Source of the DNA: JAEXNA01 sp037189585 | GTDB lineage: Bacteria; Vulcanimicrobiota; Xenobia; Xenobiales; JADMJV01 | DNA: 64,000 bases | Reading direction: 5' to 3' | Assembly (NCBI GenBank): GCA_037189585.1 | Contig: JBBCJA010000008.1 | Location: 20,491-84,490, forward strand | Shown here: one piece after another, positions 51,967-60,709 of the stretch | How the letters are laid out: each line of letters begins with the position of its first letter | How positions within the stretch are numbered: position 1 is the stretch's first letter | Notes under the pieces: generated by a model | Databases searched by the model: none | Told to the model about the DNA's origin: nothing | What the model saw: the letters and a program-made list of their open reading frames with translations, nothing else | Program-made: the position numbers and the translations under genes

Positions 51967-52641
51967 CTATGGGACGAAGTACATAGGATTGGGCAGTTTG
52001 AATTCGGCCTCGGAGTATCCCCCGTCGAGGTCGGTCCATTGATCTCCCAAATTGACCACGATGTGGAACCCCTTTTCCGTGATCTTTCGTCGCTGGCCCG
52101 CTTTGTAGGCGGCTGATGTCGCCTTGTCTCCGAGCGGTTTGAGATAGAGCCCGGCAATGTCGGCATAGCCCGTCCGTTGCAGTAGTTTCATGGTCGCCTC
52201 GCGGTCGGTCTCAGGTCTAGCGGTGACAAAGAAAACGCTGATCTTGTTGGCCCTGGCCCAACGATAGAACTCCAGAGTGGCCGGGAAAGGCTGGGCCTTT
52301 TCGCTTTGAACCCAGGCCTGCCACGGAGACGGGATGTAGCCGAAGTCGTTCTCTAGGAGATAAGGCAGGTTCGAGATCGAGGTCTCGTCGATATCGAGCA
52401 CGATGGCTGGATTACTCTTGCGGTGACGCGCCAAATTCTCCTGGAGGTAGCTCTTGGCTTGCCCCACAATCTCGTCAAACTCCCGCTGGTACTGACCGCT
52501 CTCGATATAGGCCTTGATCTCGATCTTGGCCAGACCCAGATTGGGAAGATGCAGATCGCCCCGAACCGCCGGCTGTTCGGCCAGACTCGCCCCGGAAAAT
52601 AAAAAGAGAGCTAATAAAGAAGATAGAAGACGGATTTTCAC
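51967..52641 (-). CDS. Secreted HAD acid phosphatase (class B-like)
   Basis: A 224-residue protein with a signal peptide (LLSSLLALFLFSGASLA). It has the HAD phosphatase pattern IVLDIDETSISNLPYLLEND, FFVTARPETDREATMKLL and HIVVNLGDQWTDLDGG. This is the layout of class B acid phosphatases/5'-nucleotidase e(P4)-like proteins, which release phosphate outside the cytoplasm. It ends 43 bases before the YchF start on the same strand. Confidence 0.85.
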   Translation of the reverse strand: MKIRLLSSLLALFLFSGASLAEQPAVRGDLHLPNLGLAKIEIKAYIESGQYQREFDEIVGQAKSYLQENLARHRKSNPAIVLDIDETSISNLPYLLENDFGYIPSPWQAWVQSEKAQPFPATLEFYRWARANKISVFFVTARPETDREATMKLLQRTGYADIAGLYLKPLGDKATSAAYKAGQRRKITEKGFHIVVNLGDQWTDLDGGYSEAEFKLPNPMYFVP

Positions 52642-52676
52642 CTCAATCGGTTCTCCCGCGTCGATGGAATCCCTGG

Positions 52677-55600
52677 CTACAAAATGGTGGCCAACTGGTC
52701 GCCCAGAAGCTCCCTGGCCAGCTCAAACGTCTCCTCGCTCGGCTCCACTCCTAACTCTTCTTCCAGAGTCTCCAGGCATAGAGTGAAGGTACGGGGTAAC
52801 AGATGCTCGTGTCCCGAGGCCGCCTGGCCGCGCATCAAAAACCGGTAGGCCGGTTCCCAGGTCGGGTCCTTGGCCAACATCCGCTGAGCCAACTCCACAG
52901 CCTTGCCGTGCTGACCGCGGTCGAGGTAGGCCGAGGTCAGCCGCTCGGCGAGCTCCATGAATTGCCTTTCATACTTCTCACGCCGCGCGACTAGACTGTC
53001 GAGGTACGGATAGTCCTCACAAAAAGGGCCACGATAGAGCCTTAACGCGCGCTCCCACCTCTCCACCTGGTCTCCCTCGGTCCGCGCCTCGATCAGGGTC
53101 TCGAAACGGACGGTATCGAGGTCGACCTGGTCGGAAATGATACGATATCTCTCATCCTGTCGATCGATACAGAAGGCGGTGGTGTTCTTGGCCCGCTCGG
53201 GCTCCAGGGTATCGGAAAGGGCATGCAGCGCCACCCGAAAATCTCGCAAGCTGGCTTTCTGGTCGGCCTCGGGCCAGAGCCAGGCGGCCAACTCCTCGCG
53301 ATGGAAAAAGCTATCTGGAGCCGACAGCAGGATGGCCAGGAGCTCTCTGGCCTTTTTCCGCTTGAAGGCCTTGGCCGGGATAGCCTCACCGTCGCGCAAA
53401 AGGCTCAACGGACCAAGACAGAAGACCTGCAACCGCTGGCCGGTGGAACTTGAAACGGCGGTCAGAGCTTCTCGGGGAAGACTGTCGGGGGCAGGACCAA
53501 AAAGAGTGGGGCGCTCACATAGGAAAGGAAACTCCTCCAACACCTTTCTCATCCTGGGGCCCGCTTCGGAGCTCAGGCCGGCCAGCCAGAGTTCGGTAAC
53601 GGCGAAACCGAAGCGGTCTCGACAGGTCCGAAAGCTCTCGCGAGTGGAGGCCAGAAGATCCGCTGCTCCGGGATGCCCTCCGCCGACCGCCGCGCTTGCC
53701 TGAACCAACTCGAGCCAACTTCGCATCCAGAGGTCTCCACCGTGCTGGGCGACCGTCACCCCATCTCTTGCCGCTTCGTAGGCTCGTGGGGTGTTGCCTC
53801 GATGAGTGTAGTAGAGAGCTTGACCCATCAGCATCTCGGCTCGAAGCCGTTCGACACCGTGGGCTCGGATCAACGCGTCGGCTTGAGCGTAAAGCTCTAT
53901 GGCGCTTTCGCCGGACGAGCTCCCAATCTTCTCCCGAATCAAGCGGGCGTGAGCCAGCCGAGTCAGCGCCACCGCCTCGGTCAAACGGTCTTCCAGCTGC
54001 CTGGCGTGAGCGAGCGCCTCTTCAGCCAGCATCGCGGCCTTCTCCGCTCGCCCCTCCAAGGAGTGAATGTAAGATAATACCAAACGCGGATCGCGATGTC
54101 CGTCCAACACCCCTTCGGACTGGTGAGCGGACTGTCCCCGACCGAGAGCGACTTCCAGCCCTCCGCGGGCCTCCGCCAGCCGTCCCGAGCGTAGAAGGAT
54201 ACGCGCTGTCACCACCAGGTCTTCCTGCCGGCTGGAATCCCAACGCGTGGCCAGACGCCGATAGCGGCCGGCTTGGCGGGCTTTTCCCTGGTTGACGGCG
54301 TTTTCCGCGAAGCGCTCCAGCAGTTTGGCCTTCTCGCGCGCGTCCCCGGGGCCCAGGGCGCGGTAAGCTCTTTTGAGATAAAGGGTGGCTTGGGCGGGGC
54401 TGACCGCGTCGAGATAGAGACCCGCCGCGGCGGCCCAGGCGCGGGATTCGCGGAGGCCATGCCCGCTCTCGCGAGCCAGCTGAGCGGAACGAGCGAAGGA
54501 GTCCATCGCCTTGGCGGGGTCTCCCAGGCGCCAATCCACCTCACCACGCCAGCGGCGCAGCACGGAATGCTCCGCGGCACGGTCCAACAGCTGGGCCAAC
54601 AGATGGAGGCGACCCTCGGCCAGAAGAGACTCTCCATGCTCGAGAAGGCAATCGCGCAGTTCCTCGGGGTCGCGGGTCAGCTCCAATGCTTCCCAAACCC
54701 GGCCTGAAGCCAGCAGTCCATGGATCGCCAGTTGGCGAACGCGTTCCCCGGCTTCGTCGTGATACTGCTCGGCGAATAGCGGATGAACCTGGAGCCGCTC
54801 CTTGTCCAACGGGCGAACCAGAACTCCCTCGACCGAAAGCCTGACCAACTCTTGCCAAACTTCCGGGTCTTGGATCTCTTGCTGAGAGGCCCAACCCATC
54901 AAGCCCAGGACAGCCACGGCTTCGGCCGCCGCGGGTTTGAGATCGACCGTAGCCATGCGCAGAAGACTGCTGCCCAGGGAGTCACGCTGGTCTTCCCAGC
55001 TCTCGGGCGGACAGCGCATGAGCACGGCGGCGGCGAGGGGCCAACCGGAGGTCAGCTGCTCGAGTTGCCGACCGTGGCCGGGTGCCAATTCCTCCAGTTG
55101 AGCCTGGTTTAAAGCCAGGTCCTGCCCGCGTACGACGGCGAGCTCTCCACGCATCTGGCGAACCTCGAGATCGGCGAGCTCCGGCAATGTTCTTCCGCTG
55201 AAAATCAAACGACAGTTAGGTGGCCGATAGTCCAACAGATAGCTCAACAGGAGCCGGCATTCGGGGGCGTCGGAGGTGGCCGATTCGATATGGTGCAGGT
55301 CGTCGAGCATCAAAAGGAGCTCCCCCTGCTCGAAGAGCGATTCCAAAAAGAGGTCCGCCTGCTGTTGCCAGGGCTGCTCGACCTGAAAACGCTCCGACAA
55401 TCCGACCGCGGCGAACAGGAGCTCCAACAAGGAGGATGCCGTTTCCCCCAGGCGCGAGCAGAGGCCGTAAGCGGCGCGGGCAGGAGCGGCCAAAGCCGCC
55501 CAGCGCGCCAATAGCTCACTTTTCCCAAATCCGGCGCCGGCAGCCAAAATCACCACCTGAGTGGAAAGGTGAGCGTCGAGATGAAGGCGTGCGATCAGAT

Positions 55601-55736
55601 GGGGACGCGATGCCGCCAGGGTGACACGAGCTTTAGCGATCACCGCCGAAGCTTCTCGCCCGGACGCTCCTGAGCCTTCGTTCAGGGACGCGATGTGCTG
55701 AGATTGTGTCCGGGGACCAATCCTTGAAAGTCCCAC
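52677..55736 (-). CDS. Large ATPase-TPR-BTAD transcriptional regulator
   Basis: A 1019-residue regulator of the MalT/SARP type. Residues 60-330 form a STAND-type ATPase with Walker A AAGAGFGKSELL and a Walker B-like LLLMLDDLHHIES. A long helical repeat region follows (TPR-like). The C-terminus (about 770-1019) has a winged helix (LQVFCLGPLSLLRDGEAIPA, KRKKARELLAILLSA) and a BTAD domain (LYRGPFCEDYPYLDSL). It responds to an unknown signal and activates unknown genes. The start is a GTG at 55736 with GAGGG upstream. Confidence 0.85.
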   Translation of the reverse strand: MGLSRIGPRTQSQHIASLNEGSGASGREASAVIAKARVTLAASRPHLIARLHLDAHLSTQVVILAAGAGFGKSELLARWAALAAPARAAYGLCSRLGETASSLLELLFAAVGLSERFQVEQPWQQQADLFLESLFEQGELLLMLDDLHHIESATSDAPECRLLLSYLLDYRPPNCRLIFSGRTLPELADLEVRQMRGELAVVRGQDLALNQAQLEELAPGHGRQLEQLTSGWPLAAAVLMRCPPESWEDQRDSLGSSLLRMATVDLKPAAAEAVAVLGLMGWASQQEIQDPEVWQELVRLSVEGVLVRPLDKERLQVHPLFAEQYHDEAGERVRQLAIHGLLASGRVWEALELTRDPEELRDCLLEHGESLLAEGRLHLLAQLLDRAAEHSVLRRWRGEVDWRLGDPAKAMDSFARSAQLARESGHGLRESRAWAAAAGLYLDAVSPAQATLYLKRAYRALGPGDAREKAKLLERFAENAVNQGKARQAGRYRRLATRWDSSRQEDLVVTARILLRSGRLAEARGGLEVALGRGQSAHQSEGVLDGHRDPRLVLSYIHSLEGRAEKAAMLAEEALAHARQLEDRLTEAVALTRLAHARLIREKIGSSSGESAIELYAQADALIRAHGVERLRAEMLMGQALYYTHRGNTPRAYEAARDGVTVAQHGGDLWMRSWLELVQASAAVGGGHPGAADLLASTRESFRTCRDRFGFAVTELWLAGLSSEAGPRMRKVLEEFPFLCERPTLFGPAPDSLPREALTAVSSSTGQRLQVFCLGPLSLLRDGEAIPAKAFKRKKARELLAILLSAPDSFFHREELAAWLWPEADQKASLRDFRVALHALSDTLEPERAKNTTAFCIDRQDERYRIISDQVDLDTVRFETLIEARTEGDQVERWERALRLYRGPFCEDYPYLDSLVARREKYERQFMELAERLTSAYLDRGQHGKAVELAQRMLAKDPTWEPAYRFLMRGQAASGHEHLLPRTFTLCLETLEEELGVEPSEETFELARELLGDQLATIL

Positions 55737-55771
55737 TTATATATACCCTCGCGCATAATATTTCGCACGTC

Positions 55772-55837
55772 TACGCCGAGGGCTTATCTTTGCGAAAGGC
55801 AACCAAAGAAGAAATAAATTTCTGGCCGTGCGACACT
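55772..55837 (+). repeat. Diverged 66-71 base repeat, copy 1
   Basis: This segment (TTTGCGAAAGGCAA, ATAAA, GGCCGTGCGAC) aligns with 58972-59042, about 3.2 kb away, with a few substitutions and small indels. In one frame it reads LRKATKEEINFWPCDTG. It may be the remains of a 5' gene end or an intergenic element. Confidence 0.55.
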
Positions 55838-55970
55838 GGCTTAGTGACCTGGCGCTCCCCTCCCGATTGATAATCTTCTTCTTAACATCGTCAAGGAAGG
55901 GGTATCTATATCCGACATATCTAAATTAGTTGTAGAGGTCACCAAGCACGGAGGCCATTCTGGAGGCGGA

Positions 55971-56957
55971 GTGTTCAGGCGAATAAGTGCATTGTGGAGT
56001 TCCCCTCTGGGGAAGTTGGGATGCTGTCTCATCCTTGTCGCTTTTTTTGTCTTGTTCCGAACGGAAAGACAAATTGCCATTCGGACCAACGGGCTAGCAA
56101 GCGCTAGAAGCCAGGTCATTTCTATTTCAGCCGACAAAGTCGATCCCGCCAACGAGGGCAAATTGGTCCTCGTGTCCGGAACGATCACCTGCCCGGACAC
56201 CCTAACCGATCCCCGGTTCGGTGTGTCGATTCCTAATGTCCGCTCGCTCTCCCGCAAGGTGGAGATGTATCAGTGGGAAGAGCGCCGGACCACTACAAGG
56301 GATGGAACTCATGAAAATGCCGGGTACAGTCCTAGCTACAGCTACTCTAAGATATGGAGCAGCGACAGGATTCCTTCTGAAACCTTCAAGCAACCGGGCC
56401 ATGACAATCCGGACGGCAAGCATACTTCGGACTCGTGGCGGTCCTCTAGCGCCAAGCTCGGAGCCTTCGACCTCGGACTCCTGAGCGGTAGCGGAACCGT
56501 GGTGGAAGTTGCAGTGAAAAAATGTGAGAAACCTGACTTTAAAGTCTATAAGGGAAAGCTCTATTCGGGTGAGCCTAGCAAACCAGAAATTGGCGACTAT
56601 CGCGTTTCTTACACTACCATAAACTCAGGTCTGGCCACAGTGTTAGCCATGCAGAAGGGTAATGGCTTTGACTATTTTGGTACCCCCCAAGGCGGACTTG
56701 GTACCGTGATGAAAGGCCAGTTGGACGCGGACACCGTCTTCAAGATGTACGGACTCGGTCAACCCTACCGTCCTCCCATGAAAAAGTGGTATATCCTTAT
56801 GATGTGCGGAGTCGGCCTGATTCTGCGCCAGCCGGCCATCGTAAGCCGGGTAGGTTTCCTGAGCCGTCGGCCTCCCCTGGGCCAGTGGGTCCTTCTAGTT
56901 TGCCTCTTAGGCATATCTATCGCCCAGGTTGCCGTGCTCACCGCCCGGCTCTTTTAG
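55971..56957 (+). CDS. TMEM43 family membrane protein
   Basis: A 328-residue protein with an N-terminal membrane segment (LGCCLILVAFFVLF), a large middle domain and two C-terminal membrane segments. RQIAIRTNGLASARSQVISI and LVLVSGTITCPDTLTDPRFG, then VEMYQWEER, follow the TMEM43/LUMA pattern. Human TMEM43 is an inner-nuclear-membrane protein; bacterial members have no known role. The start is a GTG after GGAGGCGGA. It is convergent with the next small gene. Confidence 0.8.
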   Translation: MFRRISALWSSPLGKLGCCLILVAFFVLFRTERQIAIRTNGLASARSQVISISADKVDPANEGKLVLVSGTITCPDTLTDPRFGVSIPNVRSLSRKVEMYQWEERRTTTRDGTHENAGYSPSYSYSKIWSSDRIPSETFKQPGHDNPDGKHTSDSWRSSSAKLGAFDLGLLSGSGTVVEVAVKKCEKPDFKVYKGKLYSGEPSKPEIGDYRVSYTTINSGLATVLAMQKGNGFDYFGTPQGGLGTVMKGQLDADTVFKMYGLGQPYRPPMKKWYILMMCGVGLILRQPAIVSRVGFLSRRPPLGQWVLLVCLLGISIAQVAVLTARLF

Positions 56958-57120
56958 TCCGAAGAGACTCAATCGGCGGCGAAGGCGCGGGTGAATAGTG
57001 GTCCCAGTCAGCCCAAGGGCCGTCGTGGAAACTTGAAGGCTGGAAGGGTTGGAGCGTTCGGTAGCGGACGGCCAGGGCGCCAAAATGACAGCTCCCGCGG
57101 TAATCGTTCCAACCCGACAT
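56938..57120 (-). CDS. Small Trp-containing protein coupled to the esterase gene
   Basis: A 60-residue frame whose ATG lies two bases after the esterase stop and six bases after a strong ribosome binding site (GGAGGGGG). The peptide is rich in Trp, Tyr and Phe at the start (MSGWNDYRGSCHFGALAVRY) and basic at the end. It overlaps the TMEM43 gene end by 20 bases, convergent. The coupling and ribosome binding site argue for translation; the family is unknown. Confidence 0.45.
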   Translation of the reverse strand: MSGWNDYRGSCHFGALAVRYRTLQPFQPSSFHDGPWADWDHYSPAPSPPIESLRTKRAGR

Positions 57121-57122
57121 CG

Positions 57123-58394
57123 CTAAACCCCCTCCTCGGAAATGGGTAGAGGCGTTGCTCCCCGCGAGTAGGACACGGTGGGAAGAAAAATCAACGCCTG
57201 GAAATCCTGCAAAGACTCCTTACTGATCGGGATGTAGGAAAGATTCCTCGATCCCGGTGATCGCGCCGGCAGCCCACTCGCGGCCAATGTCTTGACGGGC
57301 CGTGTGATAAGGAGAAAGGCTGGTGAGCGAAGTTCCATCAAAGCCGCCTCCACGGTCTCTTTCTCCGGTCGTTCCAACCCGTTGGCAAAAGACGTCCCCA
57401 GAGCCCCGGCGATGGTGACGAAGCTGTTTCCCAACAGAAGTCTCAAATGGGAGCCCGCGGGCCACCACTGATACCAAGGGAGGCTGGTGTAGCTTGTTTG
57501 GAGATGGCTGTTGTGAGCGAAGGCCAACACCTTCCCTTTCTCGCGCGCCAAGATGTTCAGGAGATTGTCGGCCATCAAGGCATCGCGGATCCCGAGTAAG
57601 GTGTTCGCCCCAGCGCGCCGGGCTAAGGCAGCGTGGTAATTGAACAAAGCACGAGCTACCACGGCATGCTGATAGGCTTGAAGATAGGCCACCCGGTCGC
57701 TGTCCCAAAATTCGGGACGGCGCATTTCGTATTCGGAGATCAAGTCTTCCAATTCGTGGCGAAGCTCTCGAGCCTGAGGCGTGGCGCCCGGTGAGCGCTC
57801 AGGATGGGAGAAAGCGCTCGGATCTTCCCAGGGCTCGTCAGAACCGAGCAGTTCATCCCAACGAGCGCGTCTAGAGCGGACCTCGGATGGTGAGGAATCT
57901 TCCAGGTAATCGAGGGCGAAGAACAGGGAGTCCCGAGGGCTTTGACAACGGGTCGTGCCGGTCGGCAGGTCAAAACCGTGAAAGCCGGCGCGCTGTTCCT
58001 CGGGTAGCCGCTCGTTGCGCCGTCGCATCCACTCGACCAGCTCTCGATTGGCTTCCAGCTGTCCCAAGCCGTGGTCGAATCCGCTCTCCAGCACTGTGTC
58101 AAGGGTCTCCGCTCCGCGGCAGCGCACAAAGTCATCCACCTTTCGCCCTCGGGTCAATCCGCTCTCGAGAGCGATGGCGGTGAAGTCGTGGGCCTCGACC
58201 AAACGTTGAAAGAGCTGGTTACGAAGGATGAGAAACTCCTCACCCCCATGCAACGGCTCACCCAGTCCGAGAAGTCGCAAATCTGGAGGCAGCGCTTCCA
58301 CCATCCGGTCCACGGCGTCGATGAAGACCTCGCTATCGCGAAGCGAGAAGGTGAGCGCTTCCTCCTCGAGCCAGCGAGCCAAAATGTGAGTCAT
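57123..58394 (-). CDS. Erythromycin-esterase-like hydrolase
   Basis: A 423-residue protein of the Ere/Bcr-136 fold. Seen: LLGLGEPLHGGEEFLILRNQ (the GE..HG motif), FTAIALESG with the catalytic glutamate and VLAFAHNSHLQTSY. The family contains macrolide esterases and enzymes of other function, so resistance cannot be claimed. Lone gene followed by a small coupled frame. Confidence 0.85.
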   Translation of the reverse strand: MTHILARWLEEEALTFSLRDSEVFIDAVDRMVEALPPDLRLLGLGEPLHGGEEFLILRNQLFQRLVEAHDFTAIALESGLTRGRKVDDFVRCRGAETLDTVLESGFDHGLGQLEANRELVEWMRRRNERLPEEQRAGFHGFDLPTGTTRCQSPRDSLFFALDYLEDSSPSEVRSRRARWDELLGSDEPWEDPSAFSHPERSPGATPQARELRHELEDLISEYEMRRPEFWDSDRVAYLQAYQHAVVARALFNYHAALARRAGANTLLGIRDALMADNLLNILAREKGKVLAFAHNSHLQTSYTSLPWYQWWPAGSHLRLLLGNSFVTIAGALGTSFANGLERPEKETVEAALMELRSPAFLLITRPVKTLAASGLPARSPGSRNLSYIPISKESLQDFQALIFLPTVSYSRGATPLPISEEGV

Positions 58395-58445
58395 CGGCTG
58401 CCGCTTTCGACTAACGGGCTACAGCTTACCTGTTCTCTGCTGAGG

Positions 58446-58925
58446 CTAAAGAACGAACTTCAGGTCTTTGGCCATCTGGCGCTGCTCGGGGCCGAGCAGT
58501 TGTCCGGTCAAGTAGACGGTCTGCTCCCGATGGGTGCGCAGCTTCTCCTCATAGGCATCGAACTGTCGCTCCTGAGCGACGGAGACACCGACTTGAGCGC
58601 GCAATTCACGTCTCTCCTCCAGATTGAGAACACGCGTTTTGTCGCGCTGGTCCCAAAGTATCGCCGCGCGTTGGCGTTGCTCGGGAGTGTAGGTGGTGAG
58701 CATCTGGCGTCGCAGATGCCGTTCGCTATCTTTACGAGCCGCCATCAGCTTATGTAGTTCAAGACGCTGTTCGGAAGTCAGACGAACCCTATCCTGGATG
58801 TGCGTGGCCAACTGTTGGTAGGTAGTGTCAAGATTCGCTTCCTCGGCTAGCAACATGGGACCAGCGAAGGCGACGGTCAAAAACAAGGTCAAGGTGGCGG
58901 ACATCAGCTTAAGAGTAAGGCTCAC
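58446..58925 (-). CDS. Spy/CpxP-like periplasmic protein
   Basis: A 159-residue protein with a signal peptide (LMSATLTLFLTVAFAGPMLL, cleaved near residue 27). The mature part is helical with LTSEQRLELHKLM and YTPEQRQRAAILW, the LTxxQ-type repeats of Spy/CpxP proteins. These are periplasmic chaperones or envelope-stress sensors. It is divergent from the exported protein gene at 59032. Confidence 0.75.
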   Translation of the reverse strand: MSLTLKLMSATLTLFLTVAFAGPMLLAEEANLDTTYQQLATHIQDRVRLTSEQRLELHKLMAARKDSERHLRRQMLTTYTPEQRQRAAILWDQRDKTRVLNLEERRELRAQVGVSVAQERQFDAYEEKLRTHREQTVYLTGQLLGPEQRQMAKDLKFVL

Positions 58926-58971
58926 GGGCGGACTCCTTATGGTGACTTTGCAAAACGACCCACTTGTAGAT

Positions 58972-59042
58972 TACGTCGAGGAGCTTATGTTTTGCGAAAG
59001 GCAATCTAAAGATGAGATAAAATTCATCGCCGTGCGACGCTG
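58972..59042 (+). repeat. Diverged 66-71 base repeat, copy 2
   Basis: This matches 55772-55837. It sits over the region where the following gene starts, so it may have supplied the ribosome binding site (GAGGAG, 58978-58983). Small indels disrupt the frame seen in copy 1. Confidence 0.55.
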
Positions 59043-59910
59043 TTTTTTCCTCGGCTTGACCTTACTGATAACCTGGGCGGGAGGCGTTTCGGCCCAGCCG
59101 CTCGACTTCGAGACGTCGTTACTCCGAGCCCAGGAACTCACGCTCTTTTCGCTGGAGCCCGAATTCACGACGGAGCCTGGATTTCATGGCTACAAGGTTT
59201 TGGGCCAGCGCAAGTTCATCGGCGCTTCCGCCTCCTCACTGACCAGAGCGCTGACGCATAGCCTGCGGGAGTCCACGGAGGGAAATCGCTTCGCGTGCTT
59301 TGTGCCGCGCCACGGAATTCGAGTCGGAGGCTACGACCTGGTCATATGTTTCGAGTGCGAAACGAGCAAGCTGTACGACGGGGCTGGAAACATCTGGACC
59401 TTACCTACCAGTGCGAGAGCCGGCCCATTTTTTCGAACCGCGGTGCGAGTGGCCGGACTGCCCTGGCCGGGCTGGGATGATGACGGAGACTCCTACGTCC
59501 ACGTGAACGGCTGGCGCGTGGCCTGCCGTGAGCTTCAGGGCGAAGTGAGCCTGGGGAACTCCTGGTTGGAGTTGCGATTGGACGATGAGAGCGAAATTCG
59601 ACTTCTTTCGGTGGTAAGTGAGCAAGCGGCGGAAGAGGAGCTTCGGCGCTTGAAGCGGCGGGGTTCTCGTCTGGCTCTTGACTTTAATCCCATGGACACC
59701 GATGGGTTGAGTGAGGGCGAGACCCCTCCAGGCGTCGTGACCACACTGGCAGCTATCGATCAGCAAGATCTGCGACCAACGCGGGTCACCATCGGCTACC
59801 TAACGATGGATCGAGGATGGCTCGTCTACCAAACACGACAAAGGTGCGAGAACCTATCCCGCACCTCTCTTTGGAGTCGTGTATCGTTGTCGAGGGAGAT
59901 ATTTCCCTAG
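59032..59910 (+). CDS. Exported protein of unknown function
   Basis: Starting at the GTG at 59032 gives MRRCFFLGLTLLITWAGGVS, a good signal peptide. A longer frame begins at the ATG at 58987, which has GAGGAG three bases away. The mature part (about 270 residues) has no family I recognise; it contains GGYDLVICFECETSKLYDG and WDDDGDSYVHVNGWRVACRE, mixed beta pattern. It overlaps the next convergent gene by four bases. Confidence 0.65.
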   Translation: MRRCFFLGLTLLITWAGGVSAQPLDFETSLLRAQELTLFSLEPEFTTEPGFHGYKVLGQRKFIGASASSLTRALTHSLRESTEGNRFACFVPRHGIRVGGYDLVICFECETSKLYDGAGNIWTLPTSARAGPFFRTAVRVAGLPWPGWDDDGDSYVHVNGWRVACRELQGEVSLGNSWLELRLDDESEIRLLSVVSEQAAEEELRRLKRRGSRLALDFNPMDTDGLSEGETPPGVVTTLAAIDQQDLRPTRVTIGYLTMDRGWLVYQTRQRCENLSRTSLWSRVSLSREIFP

Positions 59911-60569
59911 CTGAAAGGGTTCCAGCGGAAAAGCTCTTTCTTGAGGCCATCGAGGGCCTTGCCTCGCGTCTCTTCCGAGAAAAGGCCACCGATCAAGTCG
60001 GCCCGGCGCTCCACTCCGGACTGGTAGTCTTGCTTCGCGTCGTCGAGCGTACGAGGGCGGTCTTCCGGGTTTTGAATCGGAGCCTGGAAGTTGGGCGAGC
60101 TCATGGTGTCCCAAGCGGCCGCGTCGGCTTGAGGGCTCTCCATCATAAAAAGCGTTCCATCGGTGCTCTCGCGAACCACGGTCTGCCCCGTCGGGGTGAT
60201 CACCGCGTAGGTCTGTGAGCCGTCGTCATTGCGAGCGTACTGAAGCTCTTTCTTTCCAGAAATATCCTGACTGGCGGTGTAAAGACTCTCCATTTTTCCG
60301 TCGTCGTTGAACTCGGCGAACCCGGAAACTTTTTCCGGCACCACGGCCGAGAGAATCTTCCCGGTCAGTCCTTGCGGAGGAAGCTTGGCATCGCTGACGT
60401 CGACGGAGCCCTTCTTAGAGTTGAGGTCCACAGTCTCGACCTGGTCGAAAACCTGCATTCGGTTGCCCACTTCGGCAACGGTGTTGCGCACATCCTCAGC
60501 CTTGGTCTTCTGCTGGATGGCTTTGAACTCGATGGGGATGCCGGTGGAGATGGGAATGATATTGGACAA
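59907..60569 (-). CDS. Unknown soluble protein, TTG start, no Sec signal
   Basis: A 220-residue protein starting with TTG (MSNIIPISTGIPIEFKAIQQ) after GAGG. The middle is beta-rich and Asp/Ser/Lys-rich (ELQYARNDDGSQTYAVITPT, GQTVVRESTDGTLFMMES). The C-terminus is helical and ends LKKELFRWNPFS. The polar, Ile/Pro/Ser-rich start without a Sec signal resembles the other group of unusual N-termini in this window. TTTGTTAA is about 80 bases upstream. Not recognised. Confidence 0.65.
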   Translation of the reverse strand: MSNIIPISTGIPIEFKAIQQKTKAEDVRNTVAEVGNRMQVFDQVETVDLNSKKGSVDVSDAKLPPQGLTGKILSAVVPEKVSGFAEFNDDGKMESLYTASQDISGKKELQYARNDDGSQTYAVITPTGQTVVRESTDGTLFMMESPQADAAAWDTMSSPNFQAPIQNPEDRPRTLDDAKQDYQSGVERRADLIGGLFSEETRGKALDGLKKELFRWNPFS

Positions 60570-60709
60570 GTGAATAACCTCAGTCTGGTGTGTTTGAGCC
60601 AGAATACCAAAGGACACCCAGGCCTGTCCGACATGCAACAATCATTTAACAAAAGTGAGTTCCCGGATAGAACTGGCCGACCTCCGCCACCGCATGATAG
60701 CATCCTCCA

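Noticed and set aside
57123..58394. Claim of macrolide resistance for the esterase-like gene
   Set aside because: The Ere superfamily includes many non-resistance hydrolases, and no resistance context is present.
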